A stretch of DNA of 64,000 nucleotides from Humibacillus xanthopallidus (GCF_006716675.1 NZ_VFPM01000003.1:310001-374000), one strand, 5' to 3'; positions 33,838 to 42,979 are shown, counted from the first letter of the stretch. A program made the numbers and translations. The notes: generated by a model not told the origin, from the letters alone.

Positions 33838-35220
33838 GTGACCGACCTCTTCTCGACCATCATCGGCTCGTCCGTCGCCCGACGTGTGGGGGTGCCCCAG
33901 CCGACACGCCTGCGACGCTACGACCCCGGTGCGCCGCTCTGCGAGGCGCCGGTGCTCGTGGCCGGGGGCGGGCGCTTCGCCGACGGCATCGCCGGCTGGC
34001 TCGACGGTCTCGGCATCACGACGATCCGCGCCTTCGACCCACAGGCCCCCGAGCCCGACGGCTCCCACGGCGCCGACGGCTCGGGCCGCTCCGACGACGA
34101 CGACACGGCGGCTCGACTCGGCGCGGTCGTCCTGGACCTCAGTGAGGCGCGCGACCCCGGTGACCTCGACGCCCTGCGCGTCATCGGTGCACCAGCCCTC
34201 CGGTCACTGGCCCGCAACGCCCGTGTCGTCGTCGTCGGCACCGACCCCAGCACCCTCACCGAGGTCTCGCACGTCGCCACACAGCGAGCGCTCGAAGGGG
34301 CCGTGCGCTCGATCGGCAAAGAGCTTCGTCACGGAGCGACCGCCAATCTCGTTCTCGCGCACCGTGACTCGTCAGATGGCGTTCGATCCGCGGCCGAGTT
34401 CCTCCTCTCGGGCCGCTCGGCCTATGTGGACGGCCAGGTCATCCGGGTGGACGACCGAGCCGGAGCGAACCCCGATGCCGTCAGGCCCCTGGCCGGCAAG
34501 GTCGCGGTCGTCACCGGCGCAGCCCGCGGCATCGGTGCCGAGATCGCCCGCGTCATGGCTCGTGACGGAGCCACCGTCGTGGCCGTCGACGTGCCGACCG
34601 CCGGCGACTCGCTCGCGGCCGTGGCCAACGAGATCCGTGGCACGGCGCTGCAGGTCGACGTGACTGCGGCTGAGGCAGGCAGGCGCATCGTCGACCACGC
34701 CCTGTCGCGCCACGGGGCGATCGACATCGTCGTGCACAACGCCGGCATCACCCGCGACAAGCTCCTCGTCAACATAGACGAATCCCGTTGGGGGAGTGTG
34801 ATGGCGGTCAACCTCAGGTCCATCCTCCAGCTCAACGAGGCGATCCTCGAGCGGGGGGCGATGCCGGACGACGGGCGCATCGTCTGCGTCGCCTCCATCG
34901 CGGGCATCGCCGGCAACCGTGGCCAGACCAACTACGGCGCGAGCAAGGCCGGGGTCATCGGCGTCGTCGACGCCCTCTCGACCCAGCTCCGGCCGCGCCG
35001 CATCACGGTCAACGCCGTGGCTCCGGGCTTCATCGAGACCGACATGACGGCGCGGATCCCCTTCGCGACACGGGAGTTCGGTCGCCGGATGAACTCCCTG
35101 CAGCAGGGCGGCACACCCCGGGACGTCGCCGAGACCATCGCCTGGCTGGCCCAGCCCGGCGCAGCCGCGGTCACCGGTCAGGTCGTGCGGGTCTGCGGCC
35201 AGAGCCTGCTGGGGGCCTGA
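33838..35220 (+). CDS. fabG4: High-molecular-weight 3-oxoacyl-[ACP/CoA] reductase (FabG4 type)
   Basis: A 460-residue two-domain reductase. Residues 1 to about 215 form a degenerate flavodoxin/Rossmann-like N-terminal domain (VLVAGGGRFADGIAGWLDG). Residues about 220-460 are an SDR ketoreductase with TGAARGIGAEIA, HNAGITRD, and Ser/Tyr/Lys in VASIAGIAG and NYGASKAG. This domain layout is specific to FabG4-type enzymes, which reduce 3-ketoacyl-CoA or -ACP with NADH. The GTG start lies 3 bases after the thiolase stop and 2 bases separate it from the MaoC gene, so the module is one operon. Confidence 0.9.
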   Translation: MTDLFSTIIGSSVARRVGVPQPTRLRRYDPGAPLCEAPVLVAGGGRFADGIAGWLDGLGITTIRAFDPQAPEPDGSHGADGSGRSDDDDTAARLGAVVLDLSEARDPGDLDALRVIGAPALRSLARNARVVVVGTDPSTLTEVSHVATQRALEGAVRSIGKELRHGATANLVLAHRDSSDGVRSAAEFLLSGRSAYVDGQVIRVDDRAGANPDAVRPLAGKVAVVTGAARGIGAEIARVMARDGATVVAVDVPTAGDSLAAVANEIRGTALQVDVTAAEAGRRIVDHALSRHGAIDIVVHNAGITRDKLLVNIDESRWGSVMAVNLRSILQLNEAILERGAMPDDGRIVCVASIAGIAGNRGQTNYGASKAGVIGVVDALSTQLRPRRITVNAVAPGFIETDMTARIPFATREFGRRMNSLQQGGTPRDVAETIAWLAQPGAAAVTGQVVRVCGQSLLGA

Positions 35221-35222
35221 CG

Positions 35223-36086
35223 ATGCCCAAGGTCATCACCCTCGACACGGCCCCCGACCTCCGCCAGATCTACGTCTCGGCGGCACTCAGGCGCAGGCGG
35301 GTGGGCGACACCCTCCCGGACGTGCGGGTCGCCCGGGCCGGCGTCACCGTCGACGTGCCGGCCCTCGCGGCCTACGCCCGGGTGTGCCGACTGCCCCTCG
35401 GGCCGTCGTTGCCGCTGACGTACCCCCACCTGCTGGCCTTCCCGATGCAGATGGTCGTCATGGCGGGTGACGGCTTCCCGCTGCCGCTTCTCGGGGCCGT
35501 CCACGTCGAGAACCGCATCGAGGTGACGCGGGCGGTCGCGGTGGACGAGGTCCTCGACATCGACGTGTGGGCCGAGGACCTGCGGCCGCACCGGCGCGGC
35601 ACCCAGGTCGACCTCGTCTCCGAGGTGAGCACCCGGGGCGAGCTCGTCTGGCGCGGCGTCAGCACCTACCTCGCCCGGGGCGCCGAGCACCCCGACGCAC
35701 CCCGGTCCGAGGCGCCGTCCACCGCCCCCCTCGACGCGGTCACCGGTGGGCCGCAGTGGCGCCTTCGTGGCGACACGGGTCGGGCGTATGCCGGCGTGTC
35801 GGGTGACTGGAACCCGATCCACCTCCATGCCCTGACCGCGAGGCCGCTCGGCTTCCCCGGCGCCATCGCGCACGGGATGTACTCCTACGCCCGGGCCATC
35901 GGCTCCCTGGCTTCACGCCTTCCCGCGGAGGGCCTGACGAGCCGGGTCTGGTTCCGCAAGCCGGTGCCGCTGCCCTCGACCGTGCGCCTGCGCACGGCCT
36001 TCTCGCCGGGGGCCACCCTCTCGGTGCTCGAGTCGGTGAGCGACGACACCGAGCATGCCGTCGTCGAGAACACCTGGGCGCCGTGA
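35223..36086 (+). CDS. MaoC-like 3-hydroxyacyl dehydratase (HtdX type)
   Basis: A 287-residue double hot-dog protein. The C-terminal hot dog has the hydratase-2 motif YAGVSGDWNPIHLHALTARP with catalytic Asp and His, then GAIAHGMYSYA. The N-terminal hot dog lacks that motif, as in other double-hot-dog MaoC proteins. It interconverts 3-hydroxyacyl-CoA and enoyl-CoA, completing the FadA2-FabG4 set for chain extension or breakdown. The open frame extends upstream, but ATG 35223 directly follows the fabG4 stop. Confidence 0.88.
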   Translation: MPKVITLDTAPDLRQIYVSAALRRRRVGDTLPDVRVARAGVTVDVPALAAYARVCRLPLGPSLPLTYPHLLAFPMQMVVMAGDGFPLPLLGAVHVENRIEVTRAVAVDEVLDIDVWAEDLRPHRRGTQVDLVSEVSTRGELVWRGVSTYLARGAEHPDAPRSEAPSTAPLDAVTGGPQWRLRGDTGRAYAGVSGDWNPIHLHALTARPLGFPGAIAHGMYSYARAIGSLASRLPAEGLTSRVWFRKPVPLPSTVRLRTAFSPGATLSVLESVSDDTEHAVVENTWAP

Positions 36087-36089
36087 TGC

Positions 36090-37004
36090 TCAGACCGGAT
36101 GGTGCGCCTGCACCATCCGGTAGATCCCGCTGCGCACGACATAGCCGAGCTCCGCGTTGACGCGACGGATGCCGACGTTCTGCTCCTCGTTCGTCGTGTT
36201 CGACACCGTAGCGCCGAGGCGGGCCGCGACGACGTGGGCGCGCTCCTTGACCGCGCGCATGATGCCGCGCCCGCGGTAGGCCGGGTCGACGCCGCTGTAC
36301 GCGATGGAGAGCGCTCCGGACTGCACGCCACCGAAGGTGATGCCCGCGGGCACGCCGTCGACGCGCGCGACGACGCAGACCGGCTGCTCGTCGGCGGTGA
36401 GCATCGTCGAGAACACCTCGAGGCTCATGACGAATCCCAGCGCGGCCTCCGGGTTCGTCTGACTGGCCCGGAGCATGCTCTCGACGGCGTCACGGTCGGC
36501 GAACCGCAGGTCCGGCACCTCGTCGAGCGTCACCCCCGGCGGCAGGGCAGAGGGCGCCGCGACCTCGGTGAGGTCGAGACTCGACTCGATCCCGTGCTTC
36601 TCGATCTCGAAGCCCCAGTGCCGGGCGACCGCGAGCGACCGCGCGTCGTCGTCGAAGACGCCGGTGCCGAGCCTGGCGATCGTGGCAGGCACCAGGGGCA
36701 GCAGGGAGTCACGGAGCGCGGCCCCGACGCCCGAACCCTCGACGTCGTGGGCGACGATGACACGAAGGCCGCAGCGGTCGGGCGGGGCGAAGCCGGGGCG
36801 TTGGACGAGACCGACCCCGACGATGCGATCGTCACTGTCATGGGCCGCGTGGCGCACGAGGAGGGGGAAGAGCTGAGGGCTCTCGAAGGGCATCGCGGCC
36901 TCGGCGCGGGGCAGGTCGGGCAGCCGTGCGCAGACCACCTCGATCGCATCGGCGATCCGCTCGGTCTCGAGCGGCCGCACCGTCACTGCAGGCATCGGTC
37001 TCAC
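36090..37004 (-). CDS. GNAT-family N-acetyltransferase (tandem domains)
   Basis: A 304-residue protein with two GNAT-like folds. The N-terminal copy is weaker (LRVIVAHDVEGSGVGAAL). The C-terminal copy has the acetyl-CoA loop GVDPAYRGRGIMRAVKERA followed by TNNEEQN-like residues (TTNEEQNVGIRRVNAELGY), which is the classic motif A/B arrangement. The substrate is unknown. The start ATG overlaps the lipoprotein stop by ATGA, so they share a transcript. It is convergent with the MaoC gene, 3 bases apart. Confidence 0.82.
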   Translation of the reverse strand: MRPMPAVTVRPLETERIADAIEVVCARLPDLPRAEAAMPFESPQLFPLLVRHAAHDSDDRIVGVGLVQRPGFAPPDRCGLRVIVAHDVEGSGVGAALRDSLLPLVPATIARLGTGVFDDDARSLAVARHWGFEIEKHGIESSLDLTEVAAPSALPPGVTLDEVPDLRFADRDAVESMLRASQTNPEAALGFVMSLEVFSTMLTADEQPVCVVARVDGVPAGITFGGVQSGALSIAYSGVDPAYRGRGIMRAVKERAHVVAARLGATVSNTTNEEQNVGIRRVNAELGYVVRSGIYRMVQAHHPV

Positions 37005-37990
37005 TCGTAGAGAACGTACTCGGGCTGCGGGCGCAGGGCCAGCACCTGGGTCGGGGTCATGAGCGGCCCGAACCGCCGGTCCTCCGAGTAGAAGAGCTTG
37101 AAGCCGGCGTGCAGAGGCTTCGGCAGGCCGGTCGTGAGCTTGCGGTAGGTCGACTCCTTCATCTCGCGCGACCCGATGCCGTCGACCGACTTGATGAGGA
37201 CGACACCGGAGCGAGCGCGAATCGCCTTCTCGCCACGCAGGATCGACGGCGACAGCTGGTGGACGACGAGCACCTTCTCCGGCAGCTTCTTCGCGCGCAC
37301 GAGGTCAGCGAGGTAGGCGGACACCTCGTTGACCTCGTCGCCCGTGGTGTGACCGAAGGCCCTCATGGGCACCTGACCGGGACCCATCGCCCACTCCGGG
37401 TCGAACGCCACACCGACGTCAGGCTCGCCGAGCCAGCGCGCATAGGCGCGAACCTCGTCGAGCACCTCGGCCCGGCCGGGCTGGATGTCGAGCAGGAGGA
37501 GGCCCTTGACCTTGCGTGCGGCTGCGAGGTGGGCCGCGATGACGCGGTCGGACGTCCGGCTGCGGTAGAGGCCGTCCGACCCGGGCTCGCCGTGGACCAC
37601 CGTGGCGATGAGCTCGAGGACCGGCAGCACCGTGCGGCCCGCGGCATACGGCTCGGCCAAGCGCTCGATCTCGCGGGCGCGGGTGTCGAGGTCGCCGACG
37701 CCCAGCCGTCCGAGTGCGGAGGAGCCGGGGTAACCGACGAATCCGACGAGGCGATGCTGCGGGAAGATCGTGCGTCCGCCGCGCGGCAGCTGGGGGAGCG
37801 ACGCAGCAGTGGCAGACGTCGCGGACGGTGTCGGTGCGCTGGAGGCGGACCCCCGCGTCGTGCCCGACGTCGCCCCGGCGCCGGCCGTCGGCGCGGGGGA
37901 GGAGGGCGCGGTCGACGGCGTGGACGCCACTCCGCACGCGGTCAGGCAGACGAGCACCGCCGACGCGGCCGCCAGCGCCGTTCGTCGCAT
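37001..37990 (-). CDS. Putative lipoprotein with a TIM-barrel-like domain of unknown function
   Basis: A 329-residue secreted protein. [19 protein letters not shown] is a lipoprotein signal peptide with the lipobox cysteine at residue 19, followed by an Ala/Ser/Thr/Pro linker of about 45 residues. The mature domain has glycoside-hydrolase-like strands ([49 protein letters not shown]). GGGGGAG before ATG 37990 favours that start over 38011. Related proteins are scattered in actinobacteria without a known role. It overlaps the GNAT gene downstream. Confidence 0.75.
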   Translation of the reverse strand: MRRTALAAASAVLVCLTACGVASTPSTAPSSPAPTAGAGATSGTTRGSASSAPTPSATSATAASLPQLPRGGRTIFPQHRLVGFVGYPGSSALGRLGVGDLDTRAREIERLAEPYAAGRTVLPVLELIATVVHGEPGSDGLYRSRTSDRVIAAHLAAARKVKGLLLLDIQPGRAEVLDEVRAYARWLGEPDVGVAFDPEWAMGPGQVPMRAFGHTTGDEVNEVSAYLADLVRAKKLPEKVLVVHQLSPSILRGEKAIRARSGVVLIKSVDGIGSREMKESTYRKLTTGLPKPLHAGFKLFYSEDRRFGPLMTPTQVLALRPQPEYVLYE

Positions 37991-38176
37991 GGTGGGCTCC
38001 CCCTGAGTCACCAGGCGCGGCCGCGCCCGTTTCGTCCCACGCTAAGTCATGGCGCGCGCCAGACCCAGTTGGGGCCGGGCTGCGCCCCGACCCGCCACCG
38101 TGCGACCTCGATGAGGCGGCTGTCCGCCCGGGAGCCTCGGGGCGAACGGGCGTCGCAGGCCGGCGCGCGCTGTCGT

Positions 38177-38182
38177 TACGCT
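38177..38182 (+). promoter_or_regulatory. Candidate -10 (TACGCT) for thrS
   Basis: The hexamer lies 50 bases upstream of the thrS start, giving a leader of about 43 bases that carries AAGGAG. No T-box or other leader structure is seen. Confidence 0.5.
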
Positions 38183-38232
38183 GGGTCGGCCGCGACCACG
38201 CGGCACCACCCCGCCACGAAGGAGCACCAACC

Positions 38233-40227
38233 GTGTCTGCACAGATCACCGTCACCGTCGCCGGAAGCGAGCGATCGGTCGCGGAGCAGACGACGGCGGG
38301 TGAGCTCTTCGAGGAGGTCGGGCCCGCTGGGCGGGCCGTCGTCGCCCGCGTCAACGGCGAGCTGCGCGACCTCTTCCACCCGCTCGCCGACGGCGATGTC
38401 GTCGAGCCGGTCACCATCGACAGCGAGGACGGGCTCGCGGTGCTGCGCCACTCGACGGCCCACGTGCTCGCCCAGGCGGTGCAGTCCATCAACGCGGACG
38501 CCAAGCTCGGCATCGGGCCGCCCGTGCGTGACGGGTTCTACTACGACTTCGACGTCGAGACCCCGTTCCACCCCGACGACCTCAAGGCCCTCGAGAAGGC
38601 GATGCAGCGCATCATCAACGAGGGGCAGACCTTCGCGCGCCGGGTCGTCACCGACGCCGAGGCCCTCGAGGAGCTCGCCCACGAGCCCTTCAAGTGCGAG
38701 CTCGTCGGGCTCAAGGGCGGCAACGCCGACGAGGCCGCCGAGGGTGCGGGCGTCGAGGTCGGCGCCGGAGAGCTGACGATCTACGACAACATCCGCCGCG
38801 ACGGCACCCGCGCGTGGGGCGACCTCTGCCGCGGGCCCCACATCCCCAGCACCAAGCTCATCGGCAACGCCTTCAAGCTGATGCGGGTCGCTGCCGCCTA
38901 CTGGCGCGGGTCGGAGAAGAACCCCCAGCTCCAGCGCATCTACGGCACCGCGTGGCCGACCAAGGACGAGCTCAAGGCCTACCTCGACCGGCTCGCCGAG
39001 GCCGAGCGGCGCGACCACCGCAAGCTCGGCGCCGAGCTCGACCTCTTCAGCTTCCCCGACGAGCTGGGCTCCGGGCTGCCGGTCTTCCACCCCAAGGGTG
39101 GTGTCATCAAGCGTGAGATGGAGGACTACGTCCGCCGCCGGCACATCGAGGAGGGCTTCGACTACGTCGGCACGCCGCACATCACCAAGGACGGCCTCTT
39201 CCACACCTCGGGCCACCTGCCGTACTACGCCGACACGATGTTCCCGCCGATGGAGCTCGAGGGCGCGAAGTACCAGCTCAAGGCGATGAACTGCCCGATG
39301 CACAACCTCATCTTCGCCTCGCGCGGCCGCTCCTACCGCGAGCTGCCCCTGCGCTTCTTCGAGTTCGGCTCCGTCTACCGCTACGAGAAGTCCGGTGTCG
39401 TGCACGGCCTGACCCGCGTGCGCGGCATGACGCAGGACGACTCGCACAGCTACGTGACCCAGGAGCAGGCGCCCGCCGAGATCCAGCACCTGCTCGACTT
39501 CGTGCTCTCCCTCCTGCGGGACTTCGGGCTCGACGACTTCTACCTCGAGCTGTCGACTCGCGACGAGGACGGCGACAAGAAGGACAAGTTCATCGGCAGC
39601 GACGAGCAGTGGAAGGTGGCCACGAAGGTCCTCGAGGACGTCGCCGTCGCGTCCGGCCTCGACCTCGTCCCCGACCCCGGCGGCGCAGCGTTCTACGGGC
39701 CGAAGATCTCGGTCCAGGCGCGCGACGCGATCGGGCGCACGTGGCAGATGTCGACCATCCAGTACGACTTCAACCAGCCCGAGCGCTTCGGCCTCGAGTA
39801 CCAGGCGGCCGACGGCACCCGCCAGCAGCCGGTGATGATCCACTCGGCGAAGTTCGGATCCATCGAGCGCTTCCTCGGGGTGCTCGTCGAGCACTACGCC
39901 GGCGCGTTCCCGGTGTGGCTCTCGCCGGTGCAGGTCCTCGGTGTCCCCGTCGCCGAGGACTACGCCGACCACCTGCGGGGCGTCCTCGACCAGCTGAAGC
40001 GCAAGGGGGTGCGGGTCGAGCTCGACGACAGCGACGACCGCTTCCCGAAGAAGATCCGCAACGCGAGCAAGTCGAAGGTGCCGTTCGTGCTCATCGCGGG
40101 CGAGGAGGACCGAGCCGCGGGGGCGGTGTCGTTCCGCTACCGCGACGGCTCGCAGAAGAACGGCGTGCCGATCGAGGACGCCATGGCCGAGATCCTCGAG
40201 GCGATCGAGACCCGCGCCCAGGTCTGA
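38233..40227 (+). CDS. thrS: Threonyl-tRNA synthetase
   Basis: A 664-residue class II synthetase. It has an N-terminal TGS domain (1-65), an editing domain with [11 protein letters not shown] (an HxxxH metal motif) and the paired downstream motif RGPHIPST, and the catalytic core with motif 2 ([14 protein letters not shown]). Zinc ligands include the Cys in KAMNCPMHN and His residues downstream. The anticodon-binding domain covers about 560-664. It charges tRNA-Thr and edits mischarged Ser. The start is GTG 38233 with AAGGAG ten bases upstream. It opens the conserved thrS-hisS gene order. Confidence 0.97.
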   Translation: MSAQITVTVAGSERSVAEQTTAGELFEEVGPAGRAVVARVNGELRDLFHPLADGDVVEPVTIDSEDGLAVLRHSTAHVLAQAVQSINADAKLGIGPPVRDGFYYDFDVETPFHPDDLKALEKAMQRIINEGQTFARRVVTDAEALEELAHEPFKCELVGLKGGNADEAAEGAGVEVGAGELTIYDNIRRDGTRAWGDLCRGPHIPSTKLIGNAFKLMRVAAAYWRGSEKNPQLQRIYGTAWPTKDELKAYLDRLAEAERRDHRKLGAELDLFSFPDELGSGLPVFHPKGGVIKREMEDYVRRRHIEEGFDYVGTPHITKDGLFHTSGHLPYYADTMFPPMELEGAKYQLKAMNCPMHNLIFASRGRSYRELPLRFFEFGSVYRYEKSGVVHGLTRVRGMTQDDSHSYVTQEQAPAEIQHLLDFVLSLLRDFGLDDFYLELSTRDEDGDKKDKFIGSDEQWKVATKVLEDVAVASGLDLVPDPGGAAFYGPKISVQARDAIGRTWQMSTIQYDFNQPERFGLEYQAADGTRQQPVMIHSAKFGSIERFLGVLVEHYAGAFPVWLSPVQVLGVPVAEDYADHLRGVLDQLKRKGVRVELDDSDDRFPKKIRNASKSKVPFVLIAGEEDRAAGAVSFRYRDGSQKNGVPIEDAMAEILEAIETRAQV

Positions 40228-40233
40228 GCCGGC

Positions 40234-40288
40234 GGGTCGCACGCGACCCCGCGGCACGGCATACCGACGCTCGCGTATGCCGCGCCGC
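40234..40288 (+). terminator. Double hairpin after thrS
   Basis: GGGTCGC/GCGACCC (40234-40249) is followed by a longer hairpin, 40251-40288, with stem GCGGC plus CGGCATAC against GTATGCCG plus GCCGC. The second stem is built on the over-represented GTATGCC heptamer. Confidence 0.55.
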
Positions 40289-40305
40289 GAGTTTCGGGGA
40301 AACCC

Positions 40306-40334
40306 TTGCGCGCCGCCCTCCGGGGGGCTACAAC
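40306..40334 (+). promoter_or_regulatory. Promoter for a candidate small RNA: TTGCGC-17-TACAAC
   Basis: A -35-like TTGCGC (40306-40311) and a -10-like TACAAC (40329-40334) have the ideal 17-base spacing. A purine at 40341 is well placed as the transcription start. Confidence 0.5.
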
Positions 40335-40340
40335 TGAAGT

Positions 40341-40433
40341 ACCGGATCGCTTCGGCGAAACGGTTTCTCCCATCATTCACGTGACGGGAGAACGAAGGCC
40401 CGGGAACTCATACTTCCCGGGCCTTCACCTCTC
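40341..40433 (+). ncRNA. Candidate trans-acting small RNA of about 93 nt with three hairpins
   Basis: Three successive stem-loops fill the segment. Hairpin 1 (40341-40364) has stem ACCG/CGGT, a 3x3 internal loop, and CGC-UUCG-GCG, a cUUCGg tetraloop. Hairpin 2 (40365-40392) has stem TTCTCCC/GGGAGAA with a loop containing the self-complementary TCACGTGA. Hairpin 3 (40394-40426) is a perfect 13-bp stem GAAGGCCCGGGAA/TTCCCGGGCCTTC with a 7-base loop, followed by a pyrimidine tail (ACCTCTCTC), and would serve as terminator. A spaced promoter lies just upstream, and no credible reading frame covers it. The family is not recognised; it is not 6C RNA, because the loops are not C-rich. Confidence 0.5.
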
Positions 40434-40477
40434 TCACGGCGCCCTGTGACCGGTCCGGCGCGCCCCCAGGCACCTCG

Positions 40478-40504
40478 GCCCCGCGGCTCTCACACCCGCG
40501 GGGC
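40478..40504. repeat. Intergenic hairpin, 9-bp perfect stem
   Basis: GCCCCGCGG pairs with CCGCGGGGC across CTCTCACAC. It is the middle member of three consecutive hairpins in the thrS-HIT gap (40228-40632). Its role is unknown. Confidence 0.5.
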
Positions 40505-40564
40505 TGATCTGCATGCGGGCGTGTCGGGTTTCAGCCTGACCAACGGACACGGTTCAATGGTCTT

Positions 40565-40593
40565 GGCCCTGCGGTGTGTGAGACCGCAGGGCC
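40565..40593 (+). terminator. Terminator-like hairpin sharing its 3' tail with the small-RNA terminator
   Basis: GGCCCTGCGGT pairs with ACCGCAGGGCC (11 bp, loop GTGTGAG). The 3' arm and tail, GGGCCTTCACCTCTC, are identical over 15 bases to those of the hairpin at 40394-40426. A weak TTCAGC-17-TTCAAT promoter (40530-40558) lies upstream, so it may end a second short transcript. Confidence 0.45.
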
Positions 40594-40618
40594 TTCACCT
40601 CTCCGGCTCCCACCGCCC

Positions 40619-40624
40619 TAGGAT
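40619..40624 (+). promoter_or_regulatory. Leaderless-type -10 (TAGGAT) for the HIT-family gene
   Basis: The hexamer ends 8 bases before the ATG; no ribosome site is present. Confidence 0.5.
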
Positions 40625-40632
40625 CGACAACC

Positions 40633-41184
40633 ATGACCGAGCAGGCCGGGGACGCCGTCGAGAGCGCGCACGACTTCGCCCATGTCGACGACGGGTTCGA
40701 GCGGCTGTGGACGCCTCACCGGATGGCCTACATCCTCGGAGACCGGCCCACCGAGGAGGCCGGCACCGGGTGCCCCTTCTGCGCCGCGCCGGCCAAGTCC
40801 GACGCCGACGGTCTCATCGTCCACCGCGGCGAGCACTGCTACGTCGTGATGAACCTCTTCCCGTACAACCCCGGTCACGTGCTCGTGTGCCCCTACCGCC
40901 ACGTCTCGCTCTACATCGACCTCACCGACGAGGAGACGCAGGAGTTCACGGCACTGACCAAGCAGGCGATCACGGCCCTGCAGACCGCGTCGGGGCCGCA
41001 CGGCTTCAACCTCGGGATGAACCAGGGCGCCGTGGCCGGCGCGGGGGTGGCCGCCCACCTCCACCAGCACATCGTGCCCCGGTGGAGCGGCGACTCGAAC
41101 TTCCTGCCGATCGTCGGGCAGACCAAGGCGTTGCCCGTGCTGCTCGAGGAGACCCGCAGGCGCCTCGTCGCCAGCTGGGGCTGA
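40633..41184 (+). CDS. HIT-family protein (AP4A phosphorylase-like)
   Basis: A 183-residue nucleotide-binding protein. The histidine triad is AAHLHQHIVPRW (HxHxHxx), and CPFC near residue 50 is a metal-binding-type pair. YVVMNLFPYNPGHVLVCP is the family's conserved strand region. The orthologue in the same gene order, M. tuberculosis Rv2613c, is a diadenosine tetraphosphate phosphorylase, so nucleotide phosphorolysis is likely. It begins the PI/PIM gene group and probably has its own leaderless promoter. Confidence 0.9.
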   Translation: MTEQAGDAVESAHDFAHVDDGFERLWTPHRMAYILGDRPTEEAGTGCPFCAAPAKSDADGLIVHRGEHCYVVMNLFPYNPGHVLVCPYRHVSLYIDLTDEETQEFTALTKQAITALQTASGPHGFNLGMNQGAVAGAGVAAHLHQHIVPRWSGDSNFLPIVGQTKALPVLLEETRRRLVASWG

Positions 41185-41234
41185 GGGCACCCGCCGGCCG
41201 TGAGCGCGTGGGCCGGAGGAGGCCCTGGGGTCAG

Positions 41235-41240
41235 TACGCT
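41235..41240 (+). promoter_or_regulatory. Leaderless-type -10 (TACGCT) for the PI synthase operon
   Basis: The hexamer ends 9 bases before the ATG at 41250; no ribosome site is present. Confidence 0.45.
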
Positions 41241-41249
41241 GTGCTCACC

Positions 41250-41963
41250 ATGCTCAACAGACTCCTCCGCGCGACGATGACCAAGATCCTGGCTCCCGTC
41301 GCCCACCTCTTCCTCCGCCTGGGCATCAGTCCCGACGTCGTGACGGTCGTCGGCACGATCGGCGTCTGCGTGGGGGCGCTGGCCTTCTTCCCGCGCGGGG
41401 AGATCTGGGTGGGCGTGCTCGTCATCACCGCCTTCGTCTTCTCCGACACGGTCGACGGGATCATGGCGCGCGAGTCGGGCCGCTCGAGCAAGTGGGGTGC
41501 CTACCTCGACTCGACGCTCGACCGGATGGGTGACGCGGCGATCTTCGGCGGCCTCGTGCTCTACTACGCCGGCCCCGGCGACAACCGCTGGATGGCGGGG
41601 CTGGCCCTCGCCTGCCTCATCCTCGGCTCGGTCGTCTCCTACGCCAAGGCGCGCGCCGAGGGCCTCGGCTACACCGCGAACGTCGGCATCGCCGAGCGCG
41701 CCGACCGGCTCGTCGCGGTGCTCGTGGCAGCCTTCTTCGCCGACCTCTTCGGCTCGACGCTGCTCCTCGGCGTCGTCCTCGCCCTGCTCGCCATCGCGAG
41801 CTTCATCACCGTGCTCCAGCGCATGCTCACCGTGCGGCGCCAGGCACTCTCCTCGGGCGAGGTCTCCTCGCGAGACGTCCCCGGTGACGTGCCGGGCGAG
41901 GTCGCCGGTGACGGCCGTGGTGATGTCCCCGGAGACGTGTCGTCCGGCGAGGTCTCGCCGTGA
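41250..41963 (+). CDS. pgsA1: Phosphatidylinositol phosphate synthase (CDP-alcohol phosphatidyltransferase)
   Basis: A 237-residue membrane enzyme. The CDP-alcohol phosphatidyltransferase motif D-x2-DG-x2-AR-x8-G-x3-D-x3-D is present as SDTVDGIMARESGRSSKWGA followed by YLDSTLDRMGD. About six membrane helices span 15-200. It joins CDP-diacylglycerol to inositol phosphate, the first step toward PIMs. The last 40 residues are a hydrophilic repeat of GEVSS/GDVPGD type, unusual for the family. The open frame extends upstream, but ATG 41250 gives the family start. The stop overlaps the acyltransferase start (GTGA). Confidence 0.92.
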   Translation: MLNRLLRATMTKILAPVAHLFLRLGISPDVVTVVGTIGVCVGALAFFPRGEIWVGVLVITAFVFSDTVDGIMARESGRSSKWGAYLDSTLDRMGDAAIFGGLVLYYAGPGDNRWMAGLALACLILGSVVSYAKARAEGLGYTANVGIAERADRLVAVLVAAFFADLFGSTLLLGVVLALLAIASFITVLQRMLTVRRQALSSGEVSSRDVPGDVPGEVAGDGRGDVPGDVSSGEVSP

Positions 41964-42979
41964 CCGACCCTCGCCCGCTCTCGGCCCGGGCGACCGACTC
42001 GGTGAGCGTGCTCGGCTTCAAGCTGGGCTGGCGCACCCTGCGCGCGCTGCCCGAGCGGGCGGCATACGGGCTCTTCGACCGCGTCGCCGACGTCGCCTAC
42101 CGCCGGAACGGCAAGGGGGTCCAGCGCCTGCGCGCCAACTACGCGCGCGTGCGGCCCGAGCTCGGGGCGGCCGAGCTCGACGACCTCGTGCACGCCGGCA
42201 TGCGCTCCTACATGCGCTACTACTGCGAGGCCTTCCGCCTGCCCGGCCTGGCGCGGACCGACATCCAGCGGGCCGTCGTGGCGGAGGGTGCGCAGGAGCC
42301 GCAGGCCCTCGCCGCCCAGGGCAAGCCGGTCGTCGTCTTCGTCGGGCACCTCGGCAACTTCGACCTCGCCGCGGCGTGGTCGGCGAGCAACATCGGGCCG
42401 GTGACGACCGTCGCCGAGCGGCTGAAGCCCGAGGAGGTCTACCAGGAGTTCGTCGCCTTCCGCCGCAGCATCGACATGGACATCATCCCGCTCACGGGGG
42501 GCGAGGACCCCTTCGGCGCCCTCGTCCGCGTCACCCGCGAGGGCGGTCGGGTCATCGCGCTGGCCAGCGACCGCGACCTCACCTCCAACGGCGTCGAGGT
42601 CGACCTGCTCGGCCACCGCGCCCGCATGGCCAAGGGGCCTGCCGTCCTCTCCCTCCTCACCGGGGCGCCGCTCTATGCCGCGTCCATCCACTACGAGCCC
42701 GTGGCCCGGGGTGAGGGGCTGGGGGGCCACCGCACCGTCGTGCAGTTCAGCGACCGGCTGACCCCGCGGGTCGAGGGCTCGACGGCAGAGCGGGCGCAGG
42801 ACCTCATCCAGCAGTGCGCCGACCACCTCGCGCCGACGATCCGCGCCCACACGTCGAGCTGGCACATGCTCCAGAAGGTCTTCGTCCAGGACCTCGACGT
42901 CCGACCGGACCCCGCAGGCGCCGCCACCCGTTCCACCGCCGGCATGCCGTCCGCCTCCTCCCCGGGAAGCGCGACGTGA
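41960..42979 (+). CDS. patA: Phosphatidylinositol mannoside acyltransferase
   Basis: A 339-residue LpxL/HtrB-type acyltransferase. The catalytic HX4D motif is in FVGHLGNFDLAAA, with a second acidic/Arg region in ALASDRDLTSNGVEV. It transfers palmitate to the mannose of PIM1/PIM2 at the cytoplasmic membrane face. The position between the PI synthase and PimA, as with M. tuberculosis Rv2611c, confirms the call. GTG start and GTGA overlaps at both ends show translational coupling. The C-terminus is a short Ala/Ser/Pro-rich tail. Confidence 0.92.
   Translation: MTDPRPLSARATDSVSVLGFKLGWRTLRALPERAAYGLFDRVADVAYRRNGKGVQRLRANYARVRPELGAAELDDLVHAGMRSYMRYYCEAFRLPGLARTDIQRAVVAEGAQEPQALAAQGKPVVVFVGHLGNFDLAAAWSASNIGPVTTVAERLKPEEVYQEFVAFRRSIDMDIIPLTGGEDPFGALVRVTREGGRVIALASDRDLTSNGVEVDLLGHRARMAKGPAVLSLLTGAPLYAASIHYEPVARGEGLGGHRTVVQFSDRLTPRVEGSTAERAQDLIQQCADHLAPTIRAHTSSWHMLQKVFVQDLDVRPDPAGAATRSTAGMPSASSPGSAT

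Noticed and set aside
38012..38232. T-box leader for thrS
   Set aside because: The predicted transcript leader is only about 43 bases and no T-box core sequence is visible.
38176..40380. 734-codon open frame on the - strand
   Set aside because: It is the antisense shadow of thrS, which is unmistakable on the + strand.
40341..40433. Known actinobacterial 6C RNA or SRP RNA
   Set aside because: The loops do not carry runs of six C, and the long single hairpin with GGAA loop expected of small SRP RNA is absent.
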